Below, piece by piece: positions 6,826 through 9,418 of a stretch of 9,418 nt of DNA. How positions within the stretch are numbered: position 1 is the stretch's first letter; each line of letters opens with the position of its first letter. Source of the DNA: Propionibacteriaceae bacterium (GTDB lineage: Bacteria; Actinomycetota; Actinomycetes; Propionibacteriales; Propionibacteriaceae); NCBI GenBank assembly GCA_020438595.1, contig JAGQUI010000083.1, positions 1 through 9,418 of the forward strand. The letters run 5' to 3'. A program made the position numbers and the translations under genes. A model generated the notes under the pieces. It saw nothing but the letters and a program-made list of their open reading frames with translations. It was not told the DNA's origin and did no database searches.

Positions 6826-7802
6826 CCGAAGAACTGGATCTCCGACAGGGCGAGGTCGTTGTACTTCGTGGTGTCGTCGCGGTACACCGACTGCACCCGG
6901 AACTCGACGAACGAGGTCGGCCCCGAGTCGAGGGCGATCTCCTGGGACCCCATCCGGTCGGCCAGGTCGACGACCTTGTCGCCGTCCTCGGTGATGATCC
7001 GCACCCGGCCGAGCCTGCCGTTCGCGAAGAAGCGGGCCTCGTCGCGCTGGTAGCCGTTGTACAGCTCGATCCTCGCCACCCGGATCGGCGAGCTGAACGT
7101 CCAGCGCAGGGTGACCTTCGCCTCCGGCCCGATCGCATCCCCGTCGCTGTTCCACGCGGTCGTCGGGTCCCCGTCGAGGGTCTTGCGGGGCGAGTACTTG
7201 TTGTCCGGGCGCTTCAGCGTGCTGGACGCCTTGATCTTGATGTCGTCCGCGGCGACCGGGGTGGCGGGGGCCTGCGGTGACTCGCTCGGGCTCGCGCTGG
7301 GGGAAGGGGACGGCTCGACCCGCGGCTGCAGGATCCAGTACGTGCCGCCGACACCGAGGGCGATCGCCAGCACCAGCGCCACCGGGAACCACAGCCACGA
7401 CCAGACCGACTTCTTCCGCGGTGGCGGCGGCTCCGGCGCCTCCGGCGGGGGCGCCGGTGCGGGCGGGGTGACCGTTCCGGTGAGGTCGATGCCGCAGCGT
7501 TCGCACCAGACCCGGTCGGGCTGGTTCGCGAGCCCGCACTGCGGGCAGGTGACCAGCTGCTGGCCGGGCGGCGGGGCGGCGGCCGCGGCACCCTCGGGCA
7601 GCACTGCGGGCGGCGGGGCGATCATGGTGTGGTCGGCGGGCTGCTCCGGTGTCGGGCGCTGCAGGTCCCTGGCCTCGTCCTCCAGGTGCGGGTGCTGCTC
7701 GATCAGCAGCAGCGGGTACCGGCAGCGGGGGCACAGCGCGGGACGCGGCGCGGGGATCGGCAGGGCGCACTGCGGGCATACCGCCGGTGTCTCACTGGTC
7801 AT
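6813..7802 (-). CDS. zinc-ribbon membrane protein with C-terminal NADase-type glycan-binding (discoidin-like) domain
   Basis: The 329-residue protein has four parts. Zinc ribbon 1 uses C9, C12, C24 and C27 (CPQC and CPRC). Zinc ribbon 2 uses C86, C89, C100 and C103 (CPQCG and CERCG). After a proline-rich stretch and RKK (129-131) comes one helix at about 137-158, so the zinc ribbons should face the cytoplasm. A Ser/Pro linker (PSPSPSASPSESP) leads to a domain at about 187-326 with LDGDPTTAW, LYNGYQRDEARFFANGRL and SEIQFFG. These match the NADase-type glycan-binding, F5/F8C-like fold. ATG 7802 lies inside the tail-protein gene, an 11-base overlap, with GGAGA just upstream, so translation is coupled to the injection-system genes. 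Similar zinc-ribbon proteins accompany actinobacterial eCIS loci. It may anchor or sense the particle at the membrane; that role is inferred. Confidence 0.87.
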   Translation of the reverse strand: MTSETPAVCPQCALPIPAPRPALCPRCRYPLLLIEQHPHLEDEARDLQRPTPEQPADHTMIAPPPAVLPEGAAAAAPPPGQQLVTCPQCGLANQPDRVWCERCGIDLTGTVTPPAPAPPPEAPEPPPPRKKSVWSWLWFPVALVLAIALGVGGTYWILQPRVEPSPSPSASPSESPQAPATPVAADDIKIKASSTLKRPDNKYSPRKTLDGDPTTAWNSDGDAIGPEAKVTLRWTFSSPIRVARIELYNGYQRDEARFFANGRLGRVRIITEDGDKVVDLADRMGSQEIALDSGPTSFVEFRVQSVYRDDTTKYNDLALSEIQFFGREP

Positions 7803-8295
7803 CGCCGGTCTCCACCACGAGTTGCAGGGTAGCCCCCACCGGGAGTTCGCGGGACGCGATGGCGGTCAGCCGGTCCACCCCGAGCGGTCCGGCGGTGGCC
7901 AGCCGCGCCATCACCGTGGAGTGGGCCGACGGCAGGTCGTCGCCGGGGCCCACGACGCCGCCGGGATCCAGGACCGTGACCTCGCCGCCGCTGAGCACCC
8001 GCAGCAGCGCCGCCAGCGAGTCGCGGGTGCCGCGGGTGCGGACGATCCGGCCGACCTCGCCGAGCAGCCTGCGCAGGACGTCGGCGTCGGTGCGGGCGTC
8101 CAGGGTGAACCCGAACCAGGCGGCGACGTACTCCAGCATCGGGTCGGTCGCGGTGGCCGGGTCGAGTTGGGCGTCGAGGGACGCGATCTGGAACCGCAGC
8201 GAGTCGGCGATGTCCTCCCCGGCCGTGGCGAACGCCGCCAGCAGCTGCTGGCGTTGCATCGCCTCCGGCAGTTGGCCGACCAGCCATCCAGGCAT
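7792..8295 (-). CDS. phage tail protein I-like baseplate component of a contractile injection system
   Basis: This 167-residue protein starts at ATG 8295 behind GGAGAG and 11 bases after the baseplate J-like stop. It resembles the gpI/TIGR02242 tail-protein family: LPEAMQRQQLLAAF at 9-22, DPMLEYVAAWFGFTLD at 51-66, and the hallmark RTRGTRDSLAALLRVLSGG at 86-104 followed by a beta segment EVTVLD. In P2-like tails and eCIS particles (Afp12-like position) this protein sits in the baseplate wedge next to gpJ. It is on the short side, with only about 60 residues after the RGTR core. The residues at its end (GDDQ-stop) overlap the zinc-ribbon gene start. The order J then I is the usual one, which supports both calls. 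Confidence 0.85.
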   Translation of the reverse strand: MPGWLVGQLPEAMQRQQLLAAFATAGEDIADSLRFQIASLDAQLDPATATDPMLEYVAAWFGFTLDARTDADVLRRLLGEVGRIVRTRGTRDSLAALLRVLSGGEVTVLDPGGVVGPGDDLPSAHSTVMARLATAGPLGVDRLTAIASRELPVGATLQLVVETGDDQ

Positions 8296-8306
8296 GACTC
8301 TCCGTC

Positions 8307-9418
8307 CTATTCGTTCACGATGACCTGGTGCCCCACCGAGAGCAGCAGGGCGTCCTCGGGCAGGGTGAGTCGCTGCAGCTCCTGGCCGTCCACCTCGCCG
8401 GAGCGCGGGTTGACCATGAAGAAGTAGACGCGCCCGACGCCGGCGACGCCGGGCAGGCCGCGCAGCAGCGCGTGCACATCACCGTCGCTGAGGGTCTGGC
8501 CGAACGGCCACCCCGTGCCCTGGGTGCTGCCGCGCAGCGGGTCCAGGAACTCGTACAGCGCCTCGGACGCCGCGTCGCGCACGGCCTCGGCCCGCATCCC
8601 GAGCACCGGGCGCACCTCGGCGACCACCATCACGCCCTGGTAGCGCGGCTCGGCGATCTGCACCCGGCAGGTGAGCAGCCGGCGCGCATCCAGGTGGGTG
8701 GTGAGGCTGTCCACCAGGGTGGCCGGCAGCATCAGGTGGTCCAGCGTCAGCGAGCGGGCGGGCCCCTGCACCTTCGGTACGACCAGCAGCCGGACCGCGG
8801 ACGGGTCGTCGGGCGAGGGCAGGCAGCGGGCCCGTCCCACGGCGGTGGCCGCCTCGTGCGCCAGCCGTTCGAAGTCCTCCGCGGTCACCGCGCGGTCGCC
8901 GCTGCGCAGGCTCAGCGGCCCCCGCACCTTCAGGTTCTCGATCGTCTCGGTGTCCACGCCCGCCGTCGCGGCGCGCGGGTTCGTCACCGAGTCCAGGAAC
9001 GGGATCGAGGTGCGCAGCACCGTGAGCGTCCCCGCCTCCACGTTCCCGCGCCGGCCGCCGCCGTGCCGGTAGCCGCTGACCCGGACCCGGGCGTCCGCCG
9101 GGGGGATCGCGCCGTACTGCCGCACCCGGCCGTTCGGCAGCCGCAGCTGCGGCCCGAACCGGATCTCCCCGCTGGCGTCGTCCCAGGTGAAGACGGGGTC
9201 GTCGGCCCCGGCCTCGCCGAAGTGGGCCACCTCGCGCCAGGTCTCGTCGGTGGCGGCGCCGTCGCGGTTCTGCGGCGGCACCTGCACGACCACGTGCTCG
9301 CCGGGCAGGCGCGGCAGCACGGGGAACCGGCCCACCCGGAACGCCTGGCCGGGCTCGCCGGTGCTCGTGCCGAGGTACTCCGCCGGCGCGGTCTCGGCGT
9401 GGATCGCGGGGGCGGTGC
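8307..9418 (-). CDS. putative baseplate assembly protein (gpJ/TIGR02243-like), 5'-truncated by window edge
   Basis: The frame is open to the right edge, so only the C-terminal 369 residues are visible; the start lies beyond 9418. Counting from the first whole codon, GTSTGEPGQ (16-24), SGEIRFG (82-88), YRHGGGRRGNV (116-126), SVTNP (143-147) and DRAVTAEDFERLA (174-186) follow the order known for the putative phage baseplate assembly family. This is the gpJ-like wedge protein of contractile tails and eCIS particles. A GTG at 9335 is an internal codon, because the conserved GTSTGEPGQ motif lies upstream of it. The C-terminus (about 200-369) contains an arm with QGVMVVAEVRPVLG and ends in TAG 8309-8307. 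Family length is usually well over 600 residues, so about half is missing. Cytoplasmic assembly into the baseplate is expected. Confidence 0.9.
   Translation of the reverse strand, partial: TAPAIHAETAPAEYLGTSTGEPGQAFRVGRFPVLPRLPGEHVVVQVPPQNRDGAATDETWREVAHFGEAGADDPVFTWDDASGEIRFGPQLRLPNGRVRQYGAIPPADARVRVSGYRHGGGRRGNVEAGTLTVLRTSIPFLDSVTNPRAATAGVDTETIENLKVRGPLSLRSGDRAVTAEDFERLAHEAATAVGRARCLPSPDDPSAVRLLVVPKVQGPARSLTLDHLMLPATLVDSLTTHLDARRLLTCRVQIAEPRYQGVMVVAEVRPVLGMRAEAVRDAASEALYEFLDPLRGSTQGTGWPFGQTLSDGDVHALLRGLPGVAGVGRVYFFMVNPRSGEVDGQELQRLTLPEDALLLSVGHQVIVNE

Noticed and set aside
4613..6994. Very long plus-strand open frame (793 codons) overlapping the kinase and the Ig-like gene
   Set aside because: It is Arg/Gly/Pro-rich low-complexity translation caused by high GC. 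It overlaps genes with clear domains in another frame and has no recognisable motif.
8307..9335. Baseplate protein starting at GTG 9335
   Set aside because: The same frame continues to the window edge and encodes the conserved GTSTGEPGQ segment upstream of this GTG, so the gene is truncated by the window rather than starting here.

Overview
The window is very GC-rich, uses GTG starts, strong AGGAGG-type ribosome binding sites and tightly overlapped genes. These traits and the gene content point to a filamentous actinobacterium. A member of the Pseudonocardiales is my best guess, but the sequence alone does not fix the genus. No rRNA, tRNA, CRISPR array, transposase or integrase was seen.

Region 1 (1-812, minus strand) holds two genes. 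One is the N-terminal 122 residues of a TspO/MBR-family membrane protein, cut by the window edge. Upstream of it lies a small lipoprotein of unknown function with a clear lipobox. A 229-base divergent intergenic region (813-1041) follows. It contains an imperfect 26-bp palindrome typical of a TetR-family operator and then a strong stem-loop just before the next ribosome binding site.

Region 2 (1042-4758, plus strand) reads as a three-gene efflux operon. It encodes an unusually long DHA2-type drug/proton antiporter (851 aa), a TetR-family regulator overlapping it by ATGA, and a small P-loop kinase that starts 7 bases after the regulator. The antiporter carries about 360 extra residues between its last two membrane helices, including glycine-anchored heptad repeats like those of YhgE/Pip and MmpL-type proteins. 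The likely logic is that the repressor binds the palindrome, is released by a toxic ligand, and so induces the pump, itself and the kinase.

Region 3 (4887-9418) is the edge of a contractile-injection-system (phage-tail-like, eCIS-type) locus. On the minus strand, reading inward from the right edge, are the C-terminal part of a putative baseplate assembly protein (gpJ/TIGR02243-like), a short tail protein I (gpI/TIGR02242-like), and a membrane protein with two zinc ribbons, one transmembrane helix and a C-terminal NADase-type glycan-binding (discoidin-like) domain. The three are spaced or overlapped like one operon. Converging on them is a plus-strand gene for a second single-pass membrane protein. 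It has two cytoplasmic Ig-like domains, one helix, a PKD-like domain and three cysteine-paired repeats. Both membrane proteins share the layout of cytoplasmic module, one helix and outer binding-type module. This makes them candidates for linking the injection system to the envelope, although that role is inferred.
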